DNA of 46,310 nt from Paenibacillus sp. A3 (GTDB taxonomy: Bacteria > Bacillota > Bacilli > Paenibacillales > NBRC-103111): assembly GCF_001399685.1 (NCBI RefSeq), contig NZ_JTHN01000127.1, positions 1 through 46,310 of the forward strand, given 5' to 3'. Positions 8,680 through 16,868 of this stretch are shown here, one piece after another. Position numbers and translations under genes: made by a program. The notes under the pieces were generated by a model. That model ran no database searches, had not been told where the DNA came from, and worked only from the letters and a program-made list of their open reading frames with translations. Every line of letters begins with the position of its first letter. Position 1 is the first letter of the stretch.

Positions 8680-9358
8680 GAATTAAATCCATCAATTGCT
8701 TATACTCGTCAGACTTCAACGATTTTTGGAGAAGCTGCTCGATTTCCTTCAGTTCGGCGGCCGTAATGCCGTCCTCCATCAGCTTGGATATCGTCTGCAT
8801 ATCTTCCTGCGGCACGCGTGAGACCATCAACGAAAAGATTTTCGCCTTGTCCGCTTCGGACAACTGCTCCTTCTTCTTCGTCACTTCCTCGCTCGAGACC
8901 ACGACCTTCCGTTCCTGCTCCGTGAGACTGTCCTGCTTGCCGCTCGTCTTCCCGGATTGGCGGCTCCAGACGGCGACCGCATCCTCCGGCACCCTGTAAG
9001 GGTCGTCATTCGCCTTGCCGCTGCCTGGAGTCGTCGTTTTGCCGTCCGTCTGCGTGCGTTCTTTCGTGCCGGTTTCCGAAGAGGAAGGCGTATTGCCGGT
9101 CGGAGGCACGGACACCGCCAAGTCTTTAGGCTTTGCGGGCACGCCGCTCCCGCTCCCCGCGCCAAGCCCCAGCTGCGCCGTGAAACGGCTCATGAAGGCG
9201 CCCCATTCGATCTTTTGACCGGCCGGACGCGGAATATGATATTGGTCGAGCAATAAGTCCACATAAGTATTGGCAGCGGCGAACGTCAGCGCCACACAGC
9301 AAAGCGAGGTAACCACCGCACTGACCGCCAGCTTGGCGATCCCTATCAGCCATTTCAT
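8672..9358 (-). CDS. Membrane-anchored hypothetical protein
   Basis: A 228-residue protein I do not recognise. An N-terminal hydrophobic helix (about residues 5-30, LIGIAKLAVSAVVTSLCCVA) could be a signal anchor. A low-complexity Gly/Ser/Thr/Pro/Lys linker follows (about 70-130). The C-terminal domain is charged and helical, with a probable coiled coil (LTEQERKVVVSSEEVTKKKE...). It may be an extracytoplasmic sensor or tether. The ATG at 9358 has GGGAG nine bases upstream; a TTG at 9367 is too close to that site. The stop codon lies inside the right-hand hairpin of the inverted-repeat element, so the element sits directly at its 3' end. It is a single gene between purA and the inverted-repeat element. 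Confidence 0.75.
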   Translation of the reverse strand: MKWLIGIAKLAVSAVVTSLCCVALTFAAANTYVDLLLDQYHIPRPAGQKIEWGAFMSRFTAQLGLGAGSGSGVPAKPKDLAVSVPPTGNTPSSSETGTKERTQTDGKTTTPGSGKANDDPYRVPEDAVAVWSRQSGKTSGKQDSLTEQERKVVVSSEEVTKKKEQLSEADKAKIFSLMVSRVPQEDMQTISKLMEDGITAAELKEIEQLLQKSLKSDEYKQLMDLIQK

Positions 9359-9462
9359 CCCGGACAACTCCCATCTTGCCTTCTGCTACTCTATTCACAG
9401 TATGGACCTTTTTTTGGGAAACCAACCGGGGGATGTCGGGGAAAAATACAAATGCGGGCATG

Positions 9463-9504
9463 AAAAAACCCCTCGCCACCGTCTTTCAAGAACGGTTCGA
9501 GAGG
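9463..9504 (-). terminator. Terminator of purA
   Basis: On the minus strand CCTCTCG and CCGT pair with ACGG and CGAGGGG, then TTTTTTC follows. It starts about 22 bases after the purA stop codon. Confidence 0.75.
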
Positions 9505-9525
9505 TTGCCTATTTCATCTTCCGAA

Positions 9526-10809
9526 TTAATAAATCGGCTTCACCAGATTCGTCTGCTCGCGGTTGCGGCCAACCGAGAAGATCGCGATCGGAATGCCTGT
9601 CAGCTCGGACACACGCTCGACGTAACGTCTGGCGTTCTCCGGCAGATCCTCAAGCTTGCGGACGCCGGTCAAGTCTTCGTTCCAGCCCGGAAGCTCTTCG
9701 TATACCGGCTTGCACTCGGCCAGCATTTTCAGGCTTGCCGGGTAATGGCTGATCGTTTCGCCGCGGTACGTATAGGCGGTGCAGATTTTGACCGTTTCCA
9801 GACCGGCGAGCACGTCGAGTGAGTTCAAGGACAAGCCCGTGATGCCGCTCACCCGGCGGGCGTGACGGACGACGACGCTGTCGAACCAGCCGACGCGGCG
9901 CGGTCTACCGGTTACCGTGCCGTACTCGTTGCCGCGCTCGCGAATCCAGTCGCCGGTTTCGTTCATCAGCTCAGTCGGGAACGGACCATCGCCTACACGC
10001 GTCGTATACGATTTGGCAACGCCGATGATTTGCTGAATTTTCGAAGGACCGACGCCCGAACCGATGCAGACGCCGCCTGCGGAAGGGTTCGACGAAGTGA
10101 CGAACGGGTACGTTCCTTGGTCGATGTCGAGCATGACGCCCTGCGCCCCTTCGAACAGCACCTTCTTGCCGTCGTCGATAAGATCGTTCAAGACAACCGA
10201 TGTATCGGTGACGTAAGGACGAAGCTGCTCGGCGTATCCGAGGTATTCCTGAATGATCGAGTCGGCGTCGATTCCTTTGGAACCGTACACTTGCTCGATC
10301 AGCGTGTTTTTCTCGGCGACGAGTCGGCGCACTTTGCTCTCGAATTCTTCCGCGTCCATCAGATCGGCAATCCGGATGCCGTTGCGCGCCGCTTTGTCCA
10401 TATAGCAAGGGCCGATCCCTTTGCGGGTCGTGCCGATTTTGTTATCGCCTTTGCGCTCTTCTTCCAGCCCGTCGAGCAGCAAATGATACGGCATGATGAC
10501 ATGCGCGCGGTCACTGATACGCAGGTTTTTCGTTGTGAAGCCGTTCTCGTGAATATAGCGGATTTCTTCAAGCAACGCACCCGGATTAATAACCATCCCG
10601 TTGCCGATGACGCATACTTTATCTCCATAAAAAATGCCGGAAGGAATCATCGTCAGCTTATACTTTTTATCGTTAATGAGAATGGTGTGTCCTGCGTTGT
10701 TCCCGCCCTGATAGCGCGCGACAACCTCAGCGGACTCTGCCAGAAAATCGGTAATCTTTCCTTTTCCTTCGTCTCCCCATTGGGTTCCGACAACCACTAC
10801 CGTTGACAT
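9526..10809 (-). CDS. purA: Adenylosuccinate synthase
   Basis: A 427-residue enzyme that joins IMP and aspartate using GTP to give adenylosuccinate, the first committed step to AMP. The N-terminal glycine-rich GTP-binding loop ([11 protein letters not shown]) and the NNAGHT segment are typical, and the length matches the family. The longer frame begins at 10839, but the ATG at 10809 gives [17 protein letters not shown], the usual start, and has a G-rich site about eight bases before it. It is monocistronic: terminator at 9463-9504, a sigma-A promoter at 10876-10904 and a PurR-type operator just upstream, which implies repression when PRPP is low. Confidence 0.97.
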   Translation of the reverse strand: MSTVVVVGTQWGDEGKGKITDFLAESAEVVARYQGGNNAGHTILINDKKYKLTMIPSGIFYGDKVCVIGNGMVINPGALLEEIRYIHENGFTTKNLRISDRAHVIMPYHLLLDGLEEERKGDNKIGTTRKGIGPCYMDKAARNGIRIADLMDAEEFESKVRRLVAEKNTLIEQVYGSKGIDADSIIQEYLGYAEQLRPYVTDTSVVLNDLIDDGKKVLFEGAQGVMLDIDQGTYPFVTSSNPSAGGVCIGSGVGPSKIQQIIGVAKSYTTRVGDGPFPTELMNETGDWIRERGNEYGTVTGRPRRVGWFDSVVVRHARRVSGITGLSLNSLDVLAGLETVKICTAYTYRGETISHYPASLKMLAECKPVYEELPGWNEDLTGVRKLEDLPENARRYVERVSELTGIPIAIFSVGRNREQTNLVKPIY

Positions 10810-10875
10810 CTTCACTACCCCCGTGAGGTGGGAAACCACCTAATATTAGCCTTTACGGTGCAACGCACCATGACT

Positions 10876-10904
10876 AGTTTAGCAGTTGACTAGCACAAAG
10901 TCAA
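10876..10904 (-). promoter_or_regulatory. Sigma-A promoter of purA
   Basis: On the minus strand TTGACT (10899-10904) and TAAACT (10876-10881) are separated by exactly 17 bases. It lies about 70 bases upstream of the purA start and directly downstream of the PurR box. Confidence 0.7.
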
Positions 10905-10907
10905 TAA

Positions 10908-10947
10908 AAACGAACAATTATAATCCATCGCCCAGCATTGTTCGGAA
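10908..10947 (-). promoter_or_regulatory. PurR operator (two inverted PurBoxes)
   Basis: AAACGAACAAT (10908-10918, as read on the plus strand) matches the B. subtilis PurBox consensus AWWCGAACWWT at every position. An inverted second box ATTGTTCGGAA (10937-10947) matches 9 of 11. They are 18 bases apart, close to the 16-17 reported for PurR control sites. The pair lies just upstream of the purA -35, as in B. subtilis. The site is seen; PurR binding is inferred. Confidence 0.7.
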
Positions 10948-10972
10948 AACATCGACAAACCCTTCCTAACCC

Positions 10973-11014
10973 AAAAAAAACGGCACCTGCGCGTATTCTA
11001 CCGCAGTATGCCGT
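10973..11014 (-). terminator. Terminator of the dnaB operon
   Basis: On the minus strand ACGGCA and CTGCG pair with GCGCAG and TGCCGT, followed at once by eight T. It lies about 80 bases past the dnaB stop. Confidence 0.85.
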
Positions 11015-11093
11015 CCTTTATGCTATCTTAAACCAACTTCCGCAAAAAAATGTTCCCCGTGCAACAAATCACACCCCGAGAGCTGCTAAGCCG

Positions 11094-12452
11094 TTAACGC
11101 GCCATCGCCATCTCCTGATGCGACCGGTCGAGATTGACGAATTTGTTGTAATTTTTGAGAAACGCCAGCTCCACCGTCCCGACCGGGCCATTCCGCTGCT
11201 TGGCGATAATGATCTCGATGATGTTCTTCTTCTCCGATTCCTTGTCATAGTAGTCGTCCCGGTACAGGAACGCCACGATATCGGCATCCTGCTCGATCGA
11301 ACCGGATTCCCGAAGGTCGGACATCATCGGCCGCTTGTCCTGCCGCTGCTCTACGCCCCGGCTGAGCTGCGACAGCGCAATGACCGGCACGTCCAGCTCA
11401 CGCGCGATTTGCTTCAGCGTACGCGAAATTTCCGATACTTCCTGCTGCCGGTTATCGCCTTTGCCGCGGCCGTGAATCAGCTGCAGGTAGTCGATCAGAA
11501 TCATGCCGAGGCCCTTCTCCTTCTTCAGCCTGCGGCACTTCGCCCGAATGTCCGCCACCGTAACGGACGGCGAATCGTCGATGTAGATATTCGCTTCCGA
11601 CAGCGATCCGATCGCCATCGTCAGCTTCTCCCAGTCATCCGGCTCCAGAAAACCCGTCCGCATCCGGCCGGCGTCCACATTTGCCTCCGCACAGATCATC
11701 CGCTGTACGAGCTGGGCCGCGCCCATCTCGAGACTGAAGATGGCCACGGTTTCCTTCTCCCGCACCCCGACGTTCTGTGCAATGTTCAGTGCGAAGGCCG
11801 TTTTCCCTACCGAAGGACGCGCCGCCACAATAATAAGGTCCGAACGTTGGAACCCGGACGTCATCTTGTCGAGATCGGCAAAGCCGGAACGGACCCCCGT
11901 CGTACTCCCCTTCTGGTTGAAAAGGAACTCGACCTTGTCGAAAACCTCCATCAGCACGTCTTTGATGGCAATAAAGCCGGACCCCGAACGTGCCTGCGAA
12001 ATCTCCATAATCCGCTGCTCGGCGTCGCTGAGCAGCGTTCCCACTTCGTCCTCGCCGGAATAGCCGTTCGTGACGATCTGGGTCGCGGCGCGGATCAGGC
12101 GGCGGAGCATCGACTTCTCTTCCACGATCTGCGCGTAGTAATCGACGTTGGCTGCCGTCGGCACCGCATTGGCAAGCTCCGACAAATAGCTGATGCCGCC
12201 GACTTCCTCCAGCTGCTTCTTATCCTGCAACCGGGCTGTCAGCGTGATCAAATCGACCGGCTCGTTCGCCTCCGCAATTTCGATCATCGCTTCGAAGATG
12301 CGCTGGTGCGATCCGCGGTAGAAATCGTCGCTTGTGACCCGCTCCATCGCCGTGACCAGCGCGTCGCCGTCAAGCAAAATAGCGCCGAGCACCGCCTGCT
12401 CGGCTTCCAAATTTTGCGGAGGGATGCGATCCATAAACAAACTCTCGTTCAT
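11094..12452 (-). CDS. dnaB: Replicative DNA helicase DnaB
   Basis: A 452-residue hexameric 5'-3' helicase (called DnaC in B. subtilis). The N-terminal DnaB_N domain begins RIPPQNLEAEQAVLGA. The RecA-like motor domain has a Walker A ARPSVGKTAFALN, then the ILIDYLQLI Walker B strand and a SQLSRGVEQR motif. It unwinds the fork and recruits primase and polymerase. Start: ATG at 12452 with GGGGAGGA before it; a second ATG six codons in is possible. It is the last gene of the MazG-like/yybS/gdpP/rplI/dnaB run, the same order as in B. subtilis, and is followed by a strong terminator. An 8-bp inverted repeat (12490-12524) separates it from rplI. Confidence 0.97.
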   Translation of the reverse strand: MNESLFMDRIPPQNLEAEQAVLGAILLDGDALVTAMERVTSDDFYRGSHQRIFEAMIEIAEANEPVDLITLTARLQDKKQLEEVGGISYLSELANAVPTAANVDYYAQIVEEKSMLRRLIRAATQIVTNGYSGEDEVGTLLSDAEQRIMEISQARSGSGFIAIKDVLMEVFDKVEFLFNQKGSTTGVRSGFADLDKMTSGFQRSDLIIVAARPSVGKTAFALNIAQNVGVREKETVAIFSLEMGAAQLVQRMICAEANVDAGRMRTGFLEPDDWEKLTMAIGSLSEANIYIDDSPSVTVADIRAKCRRLKKEKGLGMILIDYLQLIHGRGKGDNRQQEVSEISRTLKQIARELDVPVIALSQLSRGVEQRQDKRPMMSDLRESGSIEQDADIVAFLYRDDYYDKESEKKNIIEIIIAKQRNGPVGTVELAFLKNYNKFVNLDRSHQEMAMAR

Positions 12453-12489
12453 CCGTTATCCTCCCCACTGGATACTGCCTTATAACGAC

Positions 12490-12524
12490 GCAGGAGCCGG
12501 CTGCCTTTCACCGCCCGCTCCTGC
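12490..12524 (-). other. Inverted repeat between rplI and dnaB
   Basis: GCAGGAGC (12490-12497) and GCTCCTGC (12517-12524) form a perfect 8-bp stem with a 19-base loop, without a T-run. Inside an operon this may be an mRNA processing or stability element. Confidence 0.4.
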
Positions 12525-12569
12525 ACTGTCATTTCCCCAAAATACCGTATATTCATCGGTCCAGCCGAT

Positions 12570-13013
12570 CTATTCTTCCACCACGTGAACCTTCAGCTTG
12601 GCGGTCACTTCCGGATGCAGCTTGACGACCACCTCGGTCACGCCGAGCGTGCGGATCGGCTCATCCATCACGATTTTGCGCTTATCCAGCTTGATCCCCT
12701 GCTTCTCCAGCGCTTCCGCTACCTGCTTGTTCGATACGGCACCGAATAACCGGCCGTCCGCTCCGGATTTTGCTTTCAGCTGAACCGTCAGCTCGCCGAG
12801 CTTCTTGCCGAGCTCCTGCGCGTCCGCTTTCTCCTGCGCTTTTTTACGATCCTCGGCCTTCTTCTGCTGCTCCAGCGTCTTCATCGCCGAATCGCTGGCC
12901 GGCGCGGCCAACTGCTGTTTAAATAAGAAATTCGTCGCGTAGCCCTCGGAAACCTCTTTCACTTCGCCTTTCTTTCCTTGGCCTTTGACGTCCTTCAACA
13001 AAATGACTTTCAT
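12570..13013 (-). CDS. rplI: Ribosomal protein bL9
   Basis: A 147-residue L9 protein that binds 23S rRNA at the base of the L1 stalk. It has the N-terminal domain ([21 protein letters not shown], followed by GYATNFLF), the long connecting helix rich in Lys, Glu and Gln (about 45-75) and the C-terminal domain with [14 protein letters not shown]. Length matches the family. The ATG overlaps the gdpP stop by four bases, and the ribosome site lies within gdpP, so the two are coupled. Confidence 0.97.
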   Translation of the reverse strand: MKVILLKDVKGQGKKGEVKEVSEGYATNFLFKQQLAAPASDSAMKTLEQQKKAEDRKKAQEKADAQELGKKLGELTVQLKAKSGADGRLFGAVSNKQVAEALEKQGIKLDKRKIVMDEPIRTLGVTEVVVKLHPEVTAKLKVHVVEE

Positions 13014-14971
13014 TCGAACAACCCCTCCTCCGCATGAATCTCGCTAAGTATCTGCTTTAACCGCTGCGTGGCTTCTGCAAGCGTACCTTCCAATTGCGTA
13101 GCCGCATTGGTCAAATGGCCGCCGCCGCCCATCCGCTCCATCACGACCTGAACGTTCATTTCGCCGAGCGACCGCGCGCTGATGCCGATCAGACCGTCCG
13201 GCCGTTCGCTGATGACGAACGACGCCATAATTCCTGTCATAGTTAACAATGTATCAGCAACTTGGGCAATGAGCAACTGTGAATATTTACGTCCCGGCTC
13301 GTTCACCGCAAGCGCAATATGGTCGAAGATCACGACGGCGTTCTTGATCACGTCCGCCTTCTGAATGTAATGCTCCAGATCTTCCTTCAGCAATCGCTGG
13401 ATTAACGAAGAATCGGCCCCGCTTCGTCGCAGGAACGACGCGGCTTCGAACGTCCGCGCGCCCGTACGCAGGCTGAAGCTTCTCGTATCGACCACGATGC
13501 CGGACAGCAGCGCCGTCGCCTCCAGCACGCCCATCGTCAGCCGCTCGTGGAAATATTGCAGCAGCTCCGTCACCAGCTCGCAGGTGGACGAAGCGTACGG
13601 CTCCATATAGACGAGCGTGGCATCGTGGATGAAGTCCTCGCTGCGTCGGTGATGGTCAACCACCACTTTGCGCGGCGTGAGCTGCAGCAGCCGCGGCTCC
13701 GGCGTCATCGAGGCCCGATGCGTATCGACAATGACCGCTAGCGTGCGCGAATTCGTAATCTGCATCGCCTGATCCGGCGTAATGAACCACCGGTTCAGCT
13801 TATCGTCCTCGTATACCGTCTCCATCAGCTTCTGGATGGACGGGTTGACCCCTTCCAGCACGATATAGCCTTCCTTGTTGCTCACATGCGCCATCTTGAG
13901 CACCCCGATGGCCGCGCCGATCGCATCCATGTCCGGCATCCGGTGTCCCATGATGACGACCTTGTCGCAATCCTTGATCAAGTCCCGCAGCGCATGGGAA
14001 ATGACTCTGGCCCTAACCCGAGTCCGCTTCTCGATCGCATTCGTCCGGCCGCCGTAGAACGACAGCCGCTCCCCAACCTTCACAGCCGCCTGATCGCCCC
14101 CGCGCCCGAGCGCCATATCCAAGCTCGTCTGCGCCCAATGGCCAAGCTCGGTGAGCGACGACGTGCCGGAGGCGATACCGATACTCAGGGTCATCGGCAG
14201 CTTGTTCTCGATCGTGATGTCCCGCACCTCGTCGAGAATCTCAAAGCGCGACTGCTCGAGCGCCTTCAGCCCTTTTTGGTCCATCATGACCAAATAACGG
14301 TCCGACGCCGTCCGGCGCAAGTACATTTGATGCTTTTGCGCCCATTCGGTGATCTCGCCCGTCACTTTAGCCATCATAATGCTGCGCGTCTGGTCGTCCA
14401 GCCCCTGCGTCGCCTCGTCAAGATTGTCCATCATGACGATGCCGACCGCCAGCTTCTCTTCCTCATAGCGGAGCTGCAGCGATTTCAGCGCCGTAACATC
14501 CGTAAAATAAAGCAGCCGCTCATCCGGGCGGACCTGCACTTCATAAATCTGCTTGTCGATCGTCATCTCAAGCTTAAGCTCTTTGTCCTTGCGGGTTTTG
14601 AGCACGGGAAACATCTCGTTGACCGACTCGCCGATCAGCGAATCTTTGCCCAGCATTTTTGCGACGAACGGGTTGTGCCATTCGATGATCTTATCCTCGT
14701 TATACAAGAGAATCCCCAGCGGCAGCTCGTGGATGACCTCGCTCCCCGCCCGCTTGACCCGATGGGACAACGTGCTGACGTATTCGTTCAATTCCTTACG
14801 GAACGCCTGTTCCGCCTGCAAGGTGTAGTACCCCAGAATGCCGCACAGAACCAGCGCGATCACGCTGATGATCCACGAGTACAAGAAAAGAATGAGGATC
14901 AGCACCGTGAGCAGCGCAAAAATCCATACGATATGCATTCCGTGCCAACGCTTCAACAGGAACTTCGGCAT
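13010..14971 (-). CDS. gdpP: Cyclic-di-AMP phosphodiesterase GdpP
   Basis: A 653-residue membrane enzyme that hydrolyses c-di-AMP to pApA. Two N-terminal transmembrane helices (about 13-32 and 34-52) precede a PAS-like domain (about 80-165), a degenerate GGDEF domain (about 170-300, no GGDEF motif visible) and the DHH/DHHA1 domains. Catalytic metal ligands are visible: His343, Asp347 and Asp349 (GHRMPDMDA), Asp416 (VDTHR) and Asp439-His440-His441. DHHA1 ends with GGGGHTNAA-like [12 protein letters not shown]. It lies between yybS and rplI as in B. subtilis, and overlaps rplI by four bases. AGGAG is nine bases before the ATG. Confidence 0.95.
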   Translation of the reverse strand: MPKFLLKRWHGMHIVWIFALLTVLILILFLYSWIISVIALVLCGILGYYTLQAEQAFRKELNEYVSTLSHRVKRAGSEVIHELPLGILLYNEDKIIEWHNPFVAKMLGKDSLIGESVNEMFPVLKTRKDKELKLEMTIDKQIYEVQVRPDERLLYFTDVTALKSLQLRYEEEKLAVGIVMMDNLDEATQGLDDQTRSIMMAKVTGEITEWAQKHQMYLRRTASDRYLVMMDQKGLKALEQSRFEILDEVRDITIENKLPMTLSIGIASGTSSLTELGHWAQTSLDMALGRGGDQAAVKVGERLSFYGGRTNAIEKRTRVRARVISHALRDLIKDCDKVVIMGHRMPDMDAIGAAIGVLKMAHVSNKEGYIVLEGVNPSIQKLMETVYEDDKLNRWFITPDQAMQITNSRTLAVIVDTHRASMTPEPRLLQLTPRKVVVDHHRRSEDFIHDATLVYMEPYASSTCELVTELLQYFHERLTMGVLEATALLSGIVVDTRSFSLRTGARTFEAASFLRRSGADSSLIQRLLKEDLEHYIQKADVIKNAVVIFDHIALAVNEPGRKYSQLLIAQVADTLLTMTGIMASFVISERPDGLIGISARSLGEMNVQVVMERMGGGGHLTNAATQLEGTLAEATQRLKQILSEIHAEEGLFE

Positions 14972-14999
14972 TTCATTCGCTCCTAATCCCTAAGATAAG

Positions 15000-15938
15000 T
15001 CATTTGCTGGTCATTCGGTCGCGGATCGGAAAGGCTACGTCGAAGACGCCCAGCAAGCTGAACATAAAGTAAGCCGGCGGGAAGAATAGCAGAAGAAGAA
15101 TGCCCACAATCGTGCCCACAATCGGCAGCGCTTTGTGCCATCGTTTCACATGCGCAACATAAAATAAAAAAGCCATCGCCTGAACCGCAAACGCCGTCAG
15201 CAGCAGCGGAAGCAGGTTGAGAAGCACGGTGAAGATCATCGATCTCGAATCCTTCACGAACATCTCCAGGATAAGTGCAAGCAGATACAGCCATACGAAC
15301 GATTTGGGCAGCATCCAATCCTTAATCGGTTTAAACGCCGGAATCGACTCGCCCGAGCGTACCAGCACCTTGCGCGCCAGCCAGTGCGAGATGACGACGT
15401 AGAACAGCGAAAAGCCGATCATATACAGCGGCAGCATCTGTACCATTAGCTGCACAAAAGTGTCCATATCGATGGCCATGATGCTCTGCAGCTGGGCCGG
15501 CATCGTCTGCACGCTCTCCATCATAAACCGTTTCATGCTGCCGACCGGATTCAGGCCGAACATGGAGCAGACGACCAGAGTGAGCAGCAGCTCGCCAAGC
15601 AAGGTAAGCGTTCCTGCTGTAATCACCGTTCGCGCCGCGGCCCGCTTTTTGTACAGATTGCCCATTTGAATGACCGGCGGCAGGAAAAAGATCGATACCG
15701 AGACGAGCAGCGCCCCGAGCCATCCGGCCAGCAGCGAGGCGACGAAATATACGACAGCCAGGCTAACGATGTAATGAACCAAAAACCGGCGGGTTCCGAG
15801 CTTCACATACATGATCAGCACCGGCACCATCAGCAGAGCGGCCGTAATCAAGCTCAGCGGCGGCAAAAAGATCGATAAAAGCAAAAAGATATACGCAATG
15901 CTCCACCCGAGCATACGCGGTTTTTGGGTTCCTTCCAA
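15000..15938 (-). CDS. yybS: YybS family (DUF2232) membrane protein
   Basis: A 312-residue integral membrane protein with roughly eight hydrophobic segments spread over its whole length, of the DUF2232/YybS family. Its function is unknown; the constant neighbourhood with gdpP, rplI and dnaB is the main clue. The open frame can start at a GTG (15947), but the near-perfect AAGAGGTGA site (15944-15952) would overlap that codon. It is five bases from a TTG at 15938, which I choose. That site lies inside the last codons of the MazG-like gene, so translation is coupled. The C-terminus has further helices ending at RDRMTSK. Confidence 0.88.
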   Translation of the reverse strand: MEGTQKPRMLGWSIAYIFLLLSIFLPPLSLITAALLMVPVLIMYVKLGTRRFLVHYIVSLAVVYFVASLLAGWLGALLVSVSIFFLPPVIQMGNLYKKRAAARTVITAGTLTLLGELLLTLVVCSMFGLNPVGSMKRFMMESVQTMPAQLQSIMAIDMDTFVQLMVQMLPLYMIGFSLFYVVISHWLARKVLVRSGESIPAFKPIKDWMLPKSFVWLYLLALILEMFVKDSRSMIFTVLLNLLPLLLTAFAVQAMAFLFYVAHVKRWHKALPIVGTIVGILLLLFFPPAYFMFSLLGVFDVAFPIRDRMTSK

Positions 15939-15943
15939 GCAGT

Positions 15944-16255
15944 TCACCTCTTACGCAAATGATCTTCCACAGCGGATATATCGCCATACCATTCTTCCAG
16001 CTGATGTCCTTCTTCGCGGTGCTTTTTCATTTTATCCAATACCGCCTCGTCCAAACTGCGCGAAGAGATGCCAAGCCGTCGTCCCAGAATATAACAGCAG
16101 GCAATAAGGCTGGACAGCCCGTCAACGATTTTGGCATGGCTGCCTTCCCACATGCCCTTCAGCAGATGAGCCAGCTGATCGACCAGTTCGGTTTTGAGCC
16201 ATTCGATGATTTTGACCCGTTTCGCCAAATCGACGTCACGATCCAGATTGGACAT
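15944..16255 (-). CDS. MazG-like family protein
   Basis: A 103-residue all-helical protein resembling the MazG-like family of Bacillales (nucleotide pyrophosphohydrolase relatives). Motif-like acidic residues occur in WLKTELVDQLAHLLKGM and in LDEAVLDKMKKHREEGHQLEEWYGDI. Whether it has pyrophosphatase activity cannot be judged, since the usual EExxE metal-binding helix is not clear. GGGGAG precedes the ATG. It heads the yybS-gdpP-rplI-dnaB run and its end carries the yybS ribosome site. An extended -10 promoter lies about 35 bases upstream. Confidence 0.78.
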   Translation of the reverse strand: MSNLDRDVDLAKRVKIIEWLKTELVDQLAHLLKGMWEGSHAKIVDGLSSLIACCYILGRRLGISSRSLDEAVLDKMKKHREEGHQLEEWYGDISAVEDHLRKR

Positions 16256-16289
16256 GGCCGCTTCTCCCCTTACCCAGACGCTTTCGTTA

Positions 16290-16298
16290 ATTATAACA
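16290..16298 (-). promoter_or_regulatory. Extended -10 promoter for the MazG-like/yybS/gdpP operon
   Basis: On the minus strand TGTTATAAT gives a perfect -10 (TATAAT) with the TGN extension. No good -35 is seen at 17 bases. It is the only promoter-like element in the 48-base gap upstream of the operon. Confidence 0.45.
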
Positions 16299-16303
16299 CA
16301 TTT

Positions 16304-16720
16304 TTACACCTTTTGTTCCGACTGCCACAGCTTGAAGCAATAATCGATGATTTCGCGGCGGCGGATAATGCCGATGAATACCTCGTTGTCGTCGAGTACC
16401 GGTACGAAGTTCTGGTTGGTGGCCAGCGTGATCAGATCCTGCATCTGCTGGTTAATTCTCACCGGATGGATCGTCATATGCTGCGGCACGTCTTTGAGCT
16501 GCACCTTATGCGCATTCTCGAAGCCGATCTCCGGCGAATGCTTCAGCTTCCAGAGCAAGTCCCCTTCCGTAATCGTGCCGACATACTTGCCGTGATCGTC
16601 CACGAGCGGAACAGCCGAATACCGGTGATATTCCATGCGCTCCAGCGCTTGACGCATCGTATGATGAGGGGAAAAATAAATGACATCGTCCTTCGGGACA
16701 AGGAAAAATGCAATATTCAA
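16304..16720 (-). CDS. CBS-domain pair protein
   Basis: A 138-residue stand-alone Bateman module. CBS1 is about residues 15-62 (MRQALERMEYHRYSAVPLVDDHGKYVGTITEGDLL). CBS2 is about 75-128 (VRINQQMQDLITLATNQNFVPVLDDNEVFIGIIRRREIIDY). Such modules bind adenine nucleotides or c-di-AMP and regulate partners. With gdpP encoded nearby, c-di-AMP sensing is a guess worth testing, not shown by the sequence. The start is TTG at 16720, with GGGAG seven bases upstream; no in-frame ATG would keep CBS1 intact. It lies between the DUF4091 gene and the MazG-like gene, all on the minus strand. Confidence 0.85.
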   Translation of the reverse strand: MNIAFFLVPKDDVIYFSPHHTMRQALERMEYHRYSAVPLVDDHGKYVGTITEGDLLWKLKHSPEIGFENAHKVQLKDVPQHMTIHPVRINQQMQDLITLATNQNFVPVLDDNEVFIGIIRRREIIDYCFKLWQSEQKV

Positions 16721-16831
16721 CGGATCTCCCTACTTTCCTCTTACTTGACCCCCGAGGCGGGCGGTCCTCCCTTCCATCATATCATGATACGAGCCCCGAA
16801 GAAAAATCGTACCGGACGCGCCGGGATAAGC

Positions 16832-16860
16832 AAAAACCACAAGCCTTTGAGCCTGTGGTT
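16832..16860 (-). terminator. Terminator of the DUF4091 gene
   Basis: On the minus strand AACCACA and GGCT pair with AGGC and TGTGGTT, then TTTTTG. It begins nine bases after the stop codon at 16869. Confidence 0.75.
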
Positions 16861-16868
16861 GGCGCCAT

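Larger units (their letters stand above)
8408..8680. repeat. Nested inverted-repeat element inside a bidirectional terminator
   Basis: About 273 bases with mirror organisation from outside in. CAAAAATAAACGCCCTG (8408-8424) matches the reverse complement of 8664-8680. A 27-base hairpin is present twice in identical form (8415-8441 and 8647-8673). GTTGAGAAACCC (8447-8458) pairs with 8629-8640. GTGGGGTATATCCC (8491-8504) pairs with 8586-8599. TGAAACCCGTGAA (8517-8529) pairs with 8552-8564 around a 22-base loop. There is no open reading frame of note. It looks like a MITE-type element that entered a single bidirectional terminator and left a copy of the hairpin on each side. The origin is inferred; the repeats are seen directly. 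Confidence 0.8.

Noticed and set aside
10938..12485. 515-codon plus-strand frame opposite dnaB
   Set aside because: It is the antisense shadow of dnaB and of the terminator region; His/Arg/Leu-rich composition.
12580..12590. CCACGTGAAC in rplI as a parS site
   Set aside because: Matches only part of the 16-base site, in a gene-coding stretch.
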